From Cytophagaceae bacterium ABcell3 (GTDB taxonomy: Bacteria; Bacteroidota; Bacteroidia; Cytophagales; Cytophagaceae), in NCBI GenBank assembly GCA_030913385.1, contig CP133159.1, forward strand, positions 1,324,584-1,388,583: a stretch of 64,000 nucleotides of DNA. Reading direction: 5' to 3'. Every line of letters begins with the position of its first letter. The first letter of the stretch is position 1. Below the pieces are notes generated by a model that saw nothing but the letters and a program-made list of their open reading frames with translations, was not told the DNA's origin and made no database searches. Shown here piece after piece: positions 25,754-33,831 of this stretch. A program made the position numbers and the translations under genes.

Positions 25754-26962
25754 ATGAGTCCGAAGACAGTTTTTCATAGAGAGAAGTATTTAAAAGCTGT
25801 TAAACCTTATATCGGTAAACAGTTAATAAAGGTTTTTACCGGACAGAGACGAGTAGGTAAGAGTTATTTGATTTTTCAAATCATAGAAGTTATTAAAAAA
25901 GCGTCTGAAAAAGCTAATATTATATATATTAATAAGGAAGAGCTTGAGTTTGATTTTGTTAAAGATCATATGGACTTGTATGAATATGTGATAAGTCAAA
26001 AAGTAGAATCTGCGCAGAATTATGTATTTATAGATGAAATTCAGGATATTTCTGGGTTTGAAAAAGCTTTGCGCTCTTTTGTTTTGGATGAAAGCCTAGA
26101 TTTATATTGTACAGGATCTAATGCTAATTTATTATCCGGTGAGTTTGCAAATTTTTTAAGTGGCAGGTACATAGAAATAAATGTGCATAGTTTAAGTTAT
26201 CAGGAATTTTTGCAATTTCATCATTTGAAGAATGATGAAGGGGCTTTAAAAAAGTATCTTAAATATGGGGGCTTGCCTTATTTGATTCACCTGCCCTTGC
26301 AAGATGAAGTGGTTTTTGATTATCTGAAAAACATTTATACCACTATTATCTATCGAGATATTGTTGAGAGGTATGCATTAAGAAATGTGAGGTTTTTAGA
26401 GAAACTTACGTTGTTTTTGGCAGGAAATATAGGGAGTCTATTTTCCGCAAAGAAAATTAGCGATTTTCTTAAATCACAACAAGTCAAAATTTCCACTAAT
26501 CAGGTACTAACTTACGTCCAGTATCTAAAAAATGCCTTTATTGTTTATGAAGTGCCTCGGTATGATGTTTTGGGGAAAAGGGTATTTGAAATTGGCGATA
26601 AGTACTATTTTGAAAACTTAGGTATAAGAAATGCTTTGTGGGGGTTTCGCTTGGAGGATCAGGGTAAAATTTTGGAGAATGCAGTGTATAATCATCTGAT
26701 TTTTTTATCCTATCAGGTCAAAGTAGGGGTGTTGAATAAAGAAGAGGTTGATTTTGTAGCTGAAAAGGCAGGAGAAATCCTGTATATACAGGTGGCTTTA
26801 AGGCTTGATGAGGAAAAAACGATAGAGATGGAATTCGGGAACTTACTCAAAATTCAGGACAACTATCCTAAATATGTTGTTACTAGGGACGGGTTTGAAG
26901 GAAATACATACAAAGGTATACCTGCCATTAGCTTGATGGAATTTTTACTTTGGGGGAAATAG
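25754..26962 (+). CDS. AAA-family ATPase with DUF4143 C-terminal domain
   Basis: 402 residues. The Walker A motif is GQRRVGKS (30-37), the Walker B region YVFIDEIQDI (about 94-103), and a sensor-like YCTGSNANLLSGEF follows, all as in AAA_14. The C-terminal DUF4143 part (about 190-402) includes GKRVFEIGDKYYFENLGIRNAL and NKEEVDFV...ILYIQVALRL, the latter resembling a degenerate PDDEXK nuclease core. These proteins are very common in Bacteroidota and archaea, often in accessory regions; their role is unproven. The gene is richer in A/T than its neighbours, isolated, and carries the iterated palindromes upstream, so horizontal transfer is plausible. Confidence 0.8.
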   Translation: MSPKTVFHREKYLKAVKPYIGKQLIKVFTGQRRVGKSYLIFQIIEVIKKASEKANIIYINKEELEFDFVKDHMDLYEYVISQKVESAQNYVFIDEIQDISGFEKALRSFVLDESLDLYCTGSNANLLSGEFANFLSGRYIEINVHSLSYQEFLQFHHLKNDEGALKKYLKYGGLPYLIHLPLQDEVVFDYLKNIYTTIIYRDIVERYALRNVRFLEKLTLFLAGNIGSLFSAKKISDFLKSQQVKISTNQVLTYVQYLKNAFIVYEVPRYDVLGKRVFEIGDKYYFENLGIRNALWGFRLEDQGKILENAVYNHLIFLSYQVKVGVLNKEEVDFVAEKAGEILYIQVALRLDEEKTIEMEFGNLLKIQDNYPKYVVTRDGFEGNTYKGIPAISLMEFLLWGK

Positions 26963-27031
26963 TTGTCTACTTGTAAATGCACAGGTTATAAATTATTCCA
27001 AAATATATTTCAAAAAGAAGGTAGAAAATAA

Positions 27032-27063
27032 AAAAGCAGGCTCCTTTTGGGAAACCTGCTTTT
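27032..27063. terminator. Bidirectional terminator between convergent genes
   Basis: AAAAGCAGG (27032-27040) and CCTGCTTTT (27055-27063) form a perfect 9-bp stem between the ATPase gene and the DUF2911 gene. Confidence 0.8.
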
Positions 27064-27082
27064 AGTTAAAGTGAAATCATAA

Positions 27083-27913
27083 TTATTTCCACTCAGCCAG
27101 CGCTTTTTCAACATTGGCTTTCCAGAAAAAGTAGCTGTCTTTGTCGCCAAGGTCTTTGGCTATTTTCGCAGCTTTGATAGCTTCTTTCATTTGCTTTTTC
27201 TCAGCAAGGATTTGAGCTTTTATCCAGTTGTTGTACCAGTGGCTTTGAAGTGAAACGGAAGTATTTGCAAGCTCTAGGGCTTTATCCATGTCTTTTTTAT
27301 TCTCCAGAAGGTAACGTGCGGAGTTGGCAAACGACCTCCAGTTGTCTTCCATAGATTGGCTGATGTTGGCCATTGCCTGTTCATGGGTATTCAATTTTAC
27401 CTTAAAGGGAATCCTTAGTTTTTCCCACTCAATAGAGACCGTTGCTTCTTCATTGTTGAAGTCTGTTATAAGAACGGCAAAGCGTTCGCGTAACGGGGCT
27501 TCTACTGGTTTAGCTTTTATGCGCAGTAGGTCGTCTTCCTCTTTATATCCTCTAGTGCCACCTTGATTGGTATCTTTGTTGAGAATGATTGTCCATTCAT
27601 TTTTAGAAGGGATTGTAAACAAAGCGTACTTGCCGGCGGGTACAGTTGTCCCTTCTATTGTAACGTCTTTGCTAAAAGCAATAGTGGTTGCTGCATTGGC
27701 TCCTGTACGCCATAGCTCATCGTATGCAACTAGATCGCCCCATATTTGTCTACCAGCCACTGCCGGGCTGCTATATTCAACAGAAATATCTGTCAACCCT
27801 ACTGTTTGGGTTATAGTCGCTTTGGGACTTGGTTTAGGTAAGTCTTGGGCAAGTGCTCCAAAGCTTAATGCAGCAGCTAAAACTGCGGTCAGTAAAAAAT
27901 TACCTTTTTTCAT
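27083..27913 (-). CDS. Secreted DUF2911 protein with C-terminal TPR-like helices
   Basis: 276 residues with a signal peptide (1-22, GALAQ). DUF2911 occupies about 25-175: SPKATITQTVGLTDISVEYSSP, GRQIWGDLVAYDELWRTGANAAT, VPAGKYALFTIPSKNEWTIILNKD. The last 90 residues (NISQSMEDNWRSFANSARYLLENKKDMDKALELAN) are helical and TPR-like. DUF2911 is widespread in Bacteroidota, periplasmic, and of unknown function. Single gene. Confidence 0.85.
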   Translation of the reverse strand: MKKGNFLLTAVLAAALSFGALAQDLPKPSPKATITQTVGLTDISVEYSSPAVAGRQIWGDLVAYDELWRTGANAATTIAFSKDVTIEGTTVPAGKYALFTIPSKNEWTIILNKDTNQGGTRGYKEEDDLLRIKAKPVEAPLRERFAVLITDFNNEEATVSIEWEKLRIPFKVKLNTHEQAMANISQSMEDNWRSFANSARYLLENKKDMDKALELANTSVSLQSHWYNNWIKAQILAEKKQMKEAIKAAKIAKDLGDKDSYFFWKANVEKALAEWK

Positions 27914-28089
27914 TTTTTTATTTATGTGAAAGTTAATTGTTCAGACAATGAAGTAATAAAGAAACGTCTGCAATTGCAAATTATTCTTATCACCCTCTTG
28001 TCATTAATTGATTAATCTTAGCTTTTTTACTGCTTTATGTCAATTTCTTAAGCATAAACATTTTTTAGCTTTAAGTTTTTAAATATAGT

Positions 28090-28563
28090 ATGAGAACAGC
28101 AATTATATATGCTTCTAAACATGGCACTTCAGGCAAAGTGGCCGATATTATTTCAGGCAAGCTGTCGGCGCATGATGTGACTGTTTATAGCTTAGCAAAA
28201 AACGGTAATCCTGATATTGGGTGCTATGACTTGGTCATTATTGGAGGGCCAATTTATGCTGGGAATCCATTGGATGCTATGAAGAAGTTTTGTGAAAAAA
28301 ATCTTTCAGATCTTCTTCAAAAAAAGGTTGGCTTATATCTCTGTTGCATGAACAAGGCAGAGCAGCAGTCATATATGGAAAATTCCTTTCCTGAAGAACT
28401 CCGAAAGCATAGTTCTGCTTCTGTGATTGCCGGTGGGGAAATGATTCTAGAAAATATGAGTTTTTTTGAAAGGCTGATCGTGCGGTTTGTTGCCAAAACA
28501 AAAAAAAGTGTCTCCGCTATTGACTATCAGGCCATAGACAAATTTGTAGAAGAGATAAAGTAG
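28090..28563 (+). CDS. Flavodoxin-like protein (flavodoxin_5 / HemG-like)
   Basis: 157 residues with the FMN phosphate-binding loop SKHGTSGKVAD (about 9-19) and the second FMN loop IIGGPIYAGNPL (about 50-61). Length and pattern fit flavodoxin-domain proteins related to HemG protoporphyrinogen oxidase. A role in haem synthesis is possible but hemB, elsewhere in this window, is not linked to it. A general redox protein is the alternative. Confidence 0.75.
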   Translation: MRTAIIYASKHGTSGKVADIISGKLSAHDVTVYSLAKNGNPDIGCYDLVIIGGPIYAGNPLDAMKKFCEKNLSDLLQKKVGLYLCCMNKAEQQSYMENSFPEELRKHSSASVIAGGEMILENMSFFERLIVRFVAKTKKSVSAIDYQAIDKFVEEIK

Positions 28564-28748
28564 TTATTTTATTTTATTATAGGATTACCCATTTAAGTTT
28601 AAAATGCTTTAAACTGTCTTTCTTAAATGGCGATATGTGTCATCGTTAGAAAATAAGGCGGCCATTGATGAAATTGCGTTAAGAACTTTATAAGCATGAA
28701 GCGGCCAAAAAATTTGCTGTTTAAGCCCGACGCAAGGAGGTGAGTTTC

Positions 28749-28768
28749 ATCCCGATAGCTATCGGGAT
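28749..28768. repeat. Perfect 20-bp palindrome
   Basis: ATCCCGATAGCTATCGGGAT, an intergenic palindrome of a kind frequent in Bacteroidota genomes. It lies in the 374-bp gap 28564-28937, together with the hairpin at 28822-28852. It shares the CCGAT core with the tandem repeat at 6323-6760. Confidence 0.7.
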
Positions 28769-28821
28769 AGCGTAATGGTTATAAAGTTTAGCAAATTTCA
28801 TCACAGGCCTTGACTTTTTTG

Positions 28822-28852
28822 CTTACTTTTTTTGTCTAAGAAAAAAAGTAAG
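28822..28852. repeat. Intergenic A/T-rich hairpin
   Basis: CTTACTTTTTTT (28822-28833) and AAAAAAAGTAAG (28841-28852) around GTCTAAG. The context (GGCCTTGACTTTTTTGCTTAC before, GGCAAAAAGTAA after) looks like a degenerate intergenic repeat rather than a gene. No open frame of interest runs through the gap. Confidence 0.6.
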
Positions 28853-28937
28853 GCCCTGCCGGCGAGGCAAAAAGTAATTTAGCGACCCTAAGTATACTAA
28901 TAACACATAAGATATTTAAGTGGGTAACCCTAATTTG

Positions 28938-29687
28938 TTATTTTCTGTAATCGTCTAGAGATTTCTGTCTTATAATATGATATACAATGCCAAAAGATAA
29001 GTTTAGTCCTGAGGCATTGGGCCAAATTCTTGAGTTTGATATGGCTTCAGGTGCTTCATTTTTAAAATATCTCACGTTTGTTTGAGCAAAGGTTGAGAGT
29101 CCTTGTAAATAAAATAGCCCTGCCGAATATTCTACTCTTTTCTTTGGCCCTGAATAGGCTAATCTTAGCCCTGCTTCTAAAGAAAAGCTTTCGTTATTAG
29201 GTCCGTGCTGGCTGGTGGCCATAGTAAGGGTATCTTCATTGCTAATGGGAATTGGCGATGGGGCTGCTTCATTATTATAGTTTTGGGAGATTAGCAGTCG
29301 TATGCCTGCATAAGGTTGTAAACTTAAATAACTGTTCAGCTTGTGGGAGTATATTAACCTAAGCGGTATGTCATGGGAAGTGTTTCCTGTGGTTATGGAA
29401 GTGATTCTATTATTGTCTGAAAGTAGCCATGAATAGCGCAAGGTTCTGAACCTGATATAGCCCGTTTCAATGATCAGGTTTTCTGACAAGTATCCACCCA
29501 GACGGATGCCTCCAGCAGATTGCATGCGGTTATACCTGTCATAGTTTATGTCAATAAGTCCGCCGGGGTCATCTGCATGATAAAACCCGTAGTGGATGTT
29601 TCCTTCTAGTCCTATATACAGGCCGTTTTGAGAAAATGCTGATATTGGGAGTATAAAGACAATGAATAGAGCTAGCAGATGCTTCAT
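28938..29687 (-). CDS. Outer-membrane beta-barrel protein
   Basis: 249 residues from Met at 29687 (MKHLLALFIVFILPISAFSQ), which gives a textbook signal peptide; AAGGA sits a suitable distance upstream. An ATG 12 codons earlier (29723) would put a charged extension before it. The mature protein alternates short amphipathic strands (YIGLEGNIHYGF, IRLGGYLSENLIIETGYIRF, SYLSLQPYAGIRLLI, VEYSAGLFYLQG) typical of an eight-strand porin-like barrel (OmpA-like or DUF3575-type). No periplasmic domain. Function unknown. Confidence 0.7.
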   Translation of the reverse strand: MKHLLALFIVFILPISAFSQNGLYIGLEGNIHYGFYHADDPGGLIDINYDRYNRMQSAGGIRLGGYLSENLIIETGYIRFRTLRYSWLLSDNNRITSITTGNTSHDIPLRLIYSHKLNSYLSLQPYAGIRLLISQNYNNEAAPSPIPISNEDTLTMATSQHGPNNESFSLEAGLRLAYSGPKKRVEYSAGLFYLQGLSTFAQTNVRYFKNEAPEAISNSRIWPNASGLNLSFGIVYHIIRQKSLDDYRK

Positions 29688-29880
29688 AAAAGTGTTTTTT
29701 TCCTTTCGGCTTCTGAAAGACATAAAAAAAAGATGCGTCGCATTTGTAGAAATAACGAATCATTCTTATGAAAAAATCTTATGAGTTATATTCAACTATT
29801 ATGCCATAAAACATTACCAGTTGTATATGGGTGCTTGGCTAAAGGGGAGGAGTGATACTATGTGAAAAATATGTAGGAAA

Positions 29881-29908
29881 AAAAGATGAGGGAATAGCCT
29901 CATCTTTT
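29881..29908 (-). terminator. Hairpin terminator
   Basis: AAAAGATGAGG (29881-29891) and CCTCATCTTTT (29898-29908), a perfect 11-bp stem with a 6-nt loop just after the 89-residue gene. Confidence 0.85.
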
Positions 29909-29914
29909 ATCTTG

Positions 29915-30184
29915 TTATTCATTTACTGGAATAAAACACACCTGTTCATGCGCTGGGCCAGGTTGTCCAAATAAGTTGACTATTTTGTCCACCCTTATTT
30001 GCTCCATCGTGTTTAAAACTAAAAAAGTTCCTTCCTCATTTTCCTTTACATCAACGATATAGCCAGAAGAAGTTTCTTTGTCCTCTCCTTGGTAATGTTC
30101 TATCAACCCTGTTTTTTTTAACCTTATCGCCTCTTCTATCATCAGTAAAAAGGCTTGCGGTACTGGCACAAACGACTCTTTCAT
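29915..30184 (-). CDS. Small hypothetical protein
   Basis: 89 residues, unrecognised. It begins MKESFVPVPQAFLLMIEEAI, has no signal peptide or TM, and ends CFIPVNE. A strong GGGGGG-like purine run lies before the start (minus strand AAAGAAGGGGGGAAAT), and it has its own terminator, so it is very probably real. Predicted as a compact alpha/beta cytoplasmic protein. Confidence 0.6.
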   Translation of the reverse strand: MKESFVPVPQAFLLMIEEAIRLKKTGLIEHYQGEDKETSSGYIVDVKENEEGTFLVLNTMEQIRVDKIVNLFGQPGPAHEQVCFIPVNE

Positions 30185-30311
30185 ATTTCCCCCCTTCTTT
30201 TTTTGAAGAACAATATTTCGGGGTGGAAAATTCCTAGAGGCTTGCTATGTGAGAAAATTATTTGACTTAGACCTTGTGTCGAGGCAATTAAGCCTCACCC
30301 AAAGGCACAAA

Positions 30312-30342
30312 AAAACTGTACCAGTTCTAGTGGTACAGTTTT
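30312..30342 (-). terminator. Hairpin terminator after rimO
   Basis: AAAACTGTACCA (30312-30323) and TGGTACAGTTTT (30331-30342): a perfect 12-bp stem with a 7-nt loop. Confidence 0.85.
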
Positions 30343-30365
30343 GATTTTTGATGAGGGGTGGCTAT

Positions 30366-31676
30366 TTATACCACATCCCCATAAAGGTCAAATTCTGTGG
30401 CGTCGTGGATTTTTACATTCGCAAAATCGCCAAGACGGACATATTGATTCTCGGCGCTTACGAGCACCTCGTTGTCTACTTCTGGTGAATCAAATTCTGT
30501 TCGGCCAATAAAATAACCACTTTCTTTACGGTCAAACAGGACTTTATAGGTTTTCCCTATTTTTTCTTGATTGAGTTCAAGTGATATCCCTTCCTGAACT
30601 TCCATGATTCTTTGTTCCCTTTCCTGTTTCTCATTCGGACTGACATCGTCCTTTAACGTATGGGAATGGGTGTTTTCTTCGAGTGAATAGGTAAATACCC
30701 CAAGCCTTTCAAACCTAGTTTCTTCCACAAACTGGAGCAACTGTTCAAAGTCCTCTTCTGTTTCGCCAGGGTGTCCTGCAATAAGTGTAGTTCTTAATGC
30801 TATACCAGGCACCTTTTCCCTAATGGATTGAATAAGCTCCCTTGTGCGCCTTTCTGTAATGCCACGGCGCATAGTCTTTAACATGGAGTCAGTAATATGC
30901 TGTAGTGGCATATCCAAGTAATTGCAGATATTAGGACGTTCATTCATTACATCCAGAATATCCATTGGAAACTGGGAAGGATAGGCATATTGTAGCCTTA
31001 TCCAGTCTATGCCTTCTACATCAGAGAGGTTTTTGAGTAAGTCCGCCAAGTTTCTTTTGCCGTAAATATCCATCCCATAATCGGTCAGGTCCTGCGCGAT
31101 AAGTATCAGTTCTTTGGTACCTGTTCTTGCTAGGTTTTTGGCTTCCTTGACCAACTCCTCCATAGGGCGGGAGTCAAGTTTCCCACGCATAAGCGGGATT
31201 GCGCAAAATGAACAAGGCCTGTTGCAGCCTTCCGCAATTTTAAAATAAGCAAAATGTTTGGGCGTAGACGTTAGCCTTTCGCCAATGAGCTCATGTTTAT
31301 AATTTGCTTTGAAGAGTTTTAGAAGCCTTGGGAGTTCATTGGTGCCGAGAAAAGCGTCTACGGCAGGTATTTCTTTTTCCAGGTCATCCCTATAGCGGGC
31401 AGAGAGGCATCCTGTTACATACACTTTTTCTACCAGCCCTTCATTTTTTGCTTCTGCATATTGAAGAATGGTGTCAATAGACTCTTGTTTAGCATTGTCA
31501 ATGAAGCCACAAGTATTGATGATCACCACATTTGCGTCATCTTTATCAGATTCGTGCTCTGCTTCAATGCTGTTTCCTCTTAATTGGGTGAGGATATTTT
31601 CAGAGTCAACTAGGTTTTTAGAACACCCGAGGGTGACTATATTGACTTTCGTCTGTTTGTTTCCCTTAGTTTTCAA
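30366..31676 (-). CDS. rimO: Ribosomal protein S12 methylthiotransferase RimO
   Basis: 436 residues. It adds a methylthio group to an aspartate of S12 using radical SAM chemistry. The N-terminal UPF0004 domain carries three cluster cysteines (Cys18 in VTLGCSKN, Cys56 in INTCGF, Cys90 in VTGCLSARY). The radical SAM motif EGCNRPCSFC supplies Cys151, Cys155 and Cys158. A C-terminal TRAM domain ends the protein. VTLGCSKNLVDSE and LQHITDSMLKTMRRG separate RimO from MiaB. It lies downstream of ftsY, as is usual in Bacteroidota, with a 139-bp gap. Confidence 0.95.
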   Translation of the reverse strand: MKTKGNKQTKVNIVTLGCSKNLVDSENILTQLRGNSIEAEHESDKDDANVVIINTCGFIDNAKQESIDTILQYAEAKNEGLVEKVYVTGCLSARYRDDLEKEIPAVDAFLGTNELPRLLKLFKANYKHELIGERLTSTPKHFAYFKIAEGCNRPCSFCAIPLMRGKLDSRPMEELVKEAKNLARTGTKELILIAQDLTDYGMDIYGKRNLADLLKNLSDVEGIDWIRLQYAYPSQFPMDILDVMNERPNICNYLDMPLQHITDSMLKTMRRGITERRTRELIQSIREKVPGIALRTTLIAGHPGETEEDFEQLLQFVEETRFERLGVFTYSLEENTHSHTLKDDVSPNEKQEREQRIMEVQEGISLELNQEKIGKTYKVLFDRKESGYFIGRTEFDSPEVDNEVLVSAENQYVRLGDFANVKIHDATEFDLYGDVV

Positions 31677-31815
31677 AGTGAATTAAATTTCTTTAGGCAA
31701 AAATATGTAGTTTTTGCCATAGGTTATAAGGTTTAGTGTTGAGTTTTGATCTATTTCGGCAAATTTTAAAGAAAAAAAGCTGTCGAAACAAGGAGTTAAC
31801 GGTGGGGGCTAGTAG

Positions 31816-32769
31816 TTATTTTTTGAATAGAGAATCTACAAATTCGTTTTTGTTAAAAATTTGTAAATCGTCAATTCTTTCACCCACGCCTATATATTTT
31901 ACAGGGATTTGGAATTCGTCGGAAATGCCTATCACAACGCCACCTTTTGCCGTGCCATCTAGTTTGGTAATGGCAAGGGCGGATACTTCTGTGGCTTTTG
32001 TAAACTCTCTTGCTTGATTGACTGCATTTTGTCCTGTACTTCCGTCTAATACCAGAAGCACTTCATGAGGGGCATCAGGAATAAACTTCTGGATGACCCG
32101 TTTCATTTTTGCAAGTTCATTCATTAAGTTAACCTTGTTGTGTAATCTTCCGGCGGTATCTATAATTACCAGGTCAGCTTTCATGTCCACGGCTTTTTTT
32201 ACTGCATCAAATGCTACAGAGGCAGGGTCAGTGTTCATGCCGTGGTCAATAACAGGCACGCCCACTCTTTCTCCCCACAGTTTTAGCTGGTCTACCGCTG
32301 CCGCACGGAAAGTATCTGCTGCGCCGAGCACTACCTTTTTACCTCTATTGTGGAATTGTGAAGCAAGCTTTCCAATGGTTGTTGTTTTACCTACACCGTT
32401 TACCCCAACCACCATAATTACATAAGGACCGTCAACTTCTGGGATATAAAAATCCCGTAGGTCACCGCTGTTGTTTTCAGAAAGCAACTTGGCTATCTCT
32501 TCTCTTAAAATGGCGTTTAGTTCTGACGTGCTGACATAGTGATCTCTTTCTACCCTTTCCTCAATCCTTCTGATAATCTTGATGGTGGTTTGCACACCAA
32601 CGTCAGATGAGACAAGTATCTCTTCGAGTTCATCAAGAACCTCTTCATCTACTGTAGATTTGCCCATCAAAGCTTTATTCATCCTGGAGAAAAAGCTGTC
32701 CTTGGTCTTTTCAAGTCCTTTGTCCAGAGAATCCTTGTTTTCTTTCGAGAAAAAGTCAAAAAACGCCAT
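31816..32769 (-). CDS. ftsY: Signal recognition particle receptor FtsY
   Basis: 317 residues, short N-terminal A domain. The NG domain has GTPase motifs GVNGVGKTT (122-130), DTFRAAAVDQL, DTAGRLHNK and TKLDGTAKGG, then GVGERIDDLQIF near the end. It targets ribosomes with nascent membrane proteins to the translocon together with Ffh. It follows rpmB-rpmG-DUF4295 in the conserved Bacteroidota order, though a hairpin at 32826-32846 separates it from those genes. Confidence 0.97.
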   Translation of the reverse strand: MAFFDFFSKENKDSLDKGLEKTKDSFFSRMNKALMGKSTVDEEVLDELEEILVSSDVGVQTTIKIIRRIEERVERDHYVSTSELNAILREEIAKLLSENNSGDLRDFYIPEVDGPYVIMVVGVNGVGKTTTIGKLASQFHNRGKKVVLGAADTFRAAAVDQLKLWGERVGVPVIDHGMNTDPASVAFDAVKKAVDMKADLVIIDTAGRLHNKVNLMNELAKMKRVIQKFIPDAPHEVLLVLDGSTGQNAVNQAREFTKATEVSALAITKLDGTAKGGVVIGISDEFQIPVKYIGVGERIDDLQIFNKNEFVDSLFKK

Positions 32770-32825
32770 TGGGGAAAAGTTTAGTTAAACGTCCTTAGAT
32801 TATTGTATTGGGCTAATATAATAAA

Positions 32826-32846
32826 AAAGTCCCATAAAGGGACTTT
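32826..32846 (-). terminator. Hairpin terminator or attenuator upstream of ftsY
   Basis: AAAGTCCC (32826-32833) and GGGACTTT (32839-32846) with loop ATAAA, between the DUF4295 gene and ftsY. It would end or weaken transcription of the ribosomal genes before ftsY. Confidence 0.75.
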
Positions 32847-32873
32847 AATATAAATGATAATGTAAGGGAATTG

Positions 32874-33029
32874 TTATTTTTTTAATGTTTCCTGTACAAG
32901 GTCAAGAAGCACAATTTCTTCTTTGAAGGAATAAGCGCCGGTTTTCTCATTTTTTACTGCTCTGATCACCTTTGCGTAACCTTTGCTAGCATCGGCTTTT
33001 TTGAGGGTAGCAACTACTTTCTTAGCCAT
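32874..33029 (-). CDS. DUF4295 small basic protein
   Basis: 51 residues: MAKKVVATLKKADASKGYAK, then VIRAVKNEKTGAYSFKEEIV and LLDLVQETLKK. It starts 2 nt after the rpmG stop. DUF4295 is a Bacteroidota-specific family found almost invariably between rpmG and ftsY and is probably associated with the ribosome. It is easily missed because of its size. Confidence 0.9.
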   Translation of the reverse strand: MAKKVVATLKKADASKGYAKVIRAVKNEKTGAYSFKEEIVLLDLVQETLKK

Positions 33030-33031
33030 TG

Positions 33032-33214
33032 TTATTTAATTTCTTTGTGTACGGTATGTTTCTTTAAAATCGGATTGTATTTTTTTAGTTCAATCCTTTC
33101 AGTAGTATTTTTTCTGTTCTTGGTTGTGATGTACCTGCTAGTGCCAGGCTGGCCGCTGTTTTTATGTTCGGTACATTCAAGAATAACCTGAACTCTGTTT
33201 CCTTTTTTAGCCAT
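33032..33214 (-). CDS. rpmG: 50S ribosomal protein L33
   Basis: 60 residues: [20 protein letters not shown], with [21 protein letters not shown] and the HTVHKE ending characteristic of L33. Only one cysteine (Cys14) remains, so this is the zinc-independent type. It belongs to the rpmB-rpmG-DUF4295 operon. Confidence 0.97.
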   Translation of the reverse strand: MAKKGNRVQVILECTEHKNSGQPGTSRYITTKNRKNTTERIELKKYNPILKKHTVHKEIK

Positions 33215-33243
33215 GACTTAAAATATTTTTTATCTTTTTATAA

Positions 33244-33480
33244 TCAGATGTTCTTGCCTTTTTTTCTGGCCTCCTTAAGTACAGCGCTAATGCCTTTTTT
33301 GTTGATTGTCTTAAGCGCAGTTGTAGAAACCTTTAGTGTTATCCACTTATCCTCCTCAGGGATATAAAATTTCTTTTTATGAAGGTTGGGATAAAACTTT
33401 CTTAAGGTCTTATTATTTGCATGAGACACTTTATTTCCAACCTGAGTTCTTTTGCCTGTTATATCACAAACCCTTGCCAT
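33244..33480 (-). CDS. rpmB: 50S ribosomal protein L28
   Basis: 78 residues: [56 protein letters not shown]. The standard L28 family pattern with GNKVSHANN is complete. First gene of the operon. No promoter of the consensus type is obvious in the upstream 80 bp. Confidence 0.97.
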   Translation of the reverse strand: MARVCDITGKRTQVGNKVSHANNKTLRKFYPNLHKKKFYIPEEDKWITLKVSTTALKTINKKGISAVLKEARKKGKNI

Positions 33481-33561
33481 GATTTTATCAGTTTATTTTT
33501 TAGATAATTGGGATGCAAATATCGGAATAATTTGTGGTACCGCAAAATATTTATAGAAAAA

Positions 33562-33726
33562 TTATTTTCTGAAGCCATAAGGACAATGTTTACAGCCGTT
33601 TTTACAGCAGTATCCTCTGTTTTTCAGGTATTTTTCTGTAAAAACCAAAAGTCCCTCTTTATTATAGTAAAAATCGTGGCCTTCTTTTAGTGGTTCTTTC
33701 TTGTTTGTCTTTTGCATCTTCTTCAT
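33562..33726 (-). CDS. DUF5522 small cysteine-rich protein
   Basis: 54 residues from the ATG at 33726. The core reads HDFYYNKEGLLVFTEKYLKN followed by RGYCCKNGCKHCPYGFRK. Four cysteines in CC-x3-C-x2-C and the conserved NxxGxxVFTExY mark DUF5522, a small, probably metal-binding family of Bacteroidota. Function unknown. It lies just upstream of rpmB on the same strand but 80 bp away, divergent from rocD. Confidence 0.85.
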   Translation of the reverse strand: MKKMQKTNKKEPLKEGHDFYYNKEGLLVFTEKYLKNRGYCCKNGCKHCPYGFRK

Positions 33727-33831
33727 AGTTTACCTATGCCTAGCGCCACGGTTGTCATTTTTATTTGCTAACTTGCAACGCATTTAGAAAAAAAATGGTT
33801 TCATTTTAATCCTTGCAAATTTATAAACATT

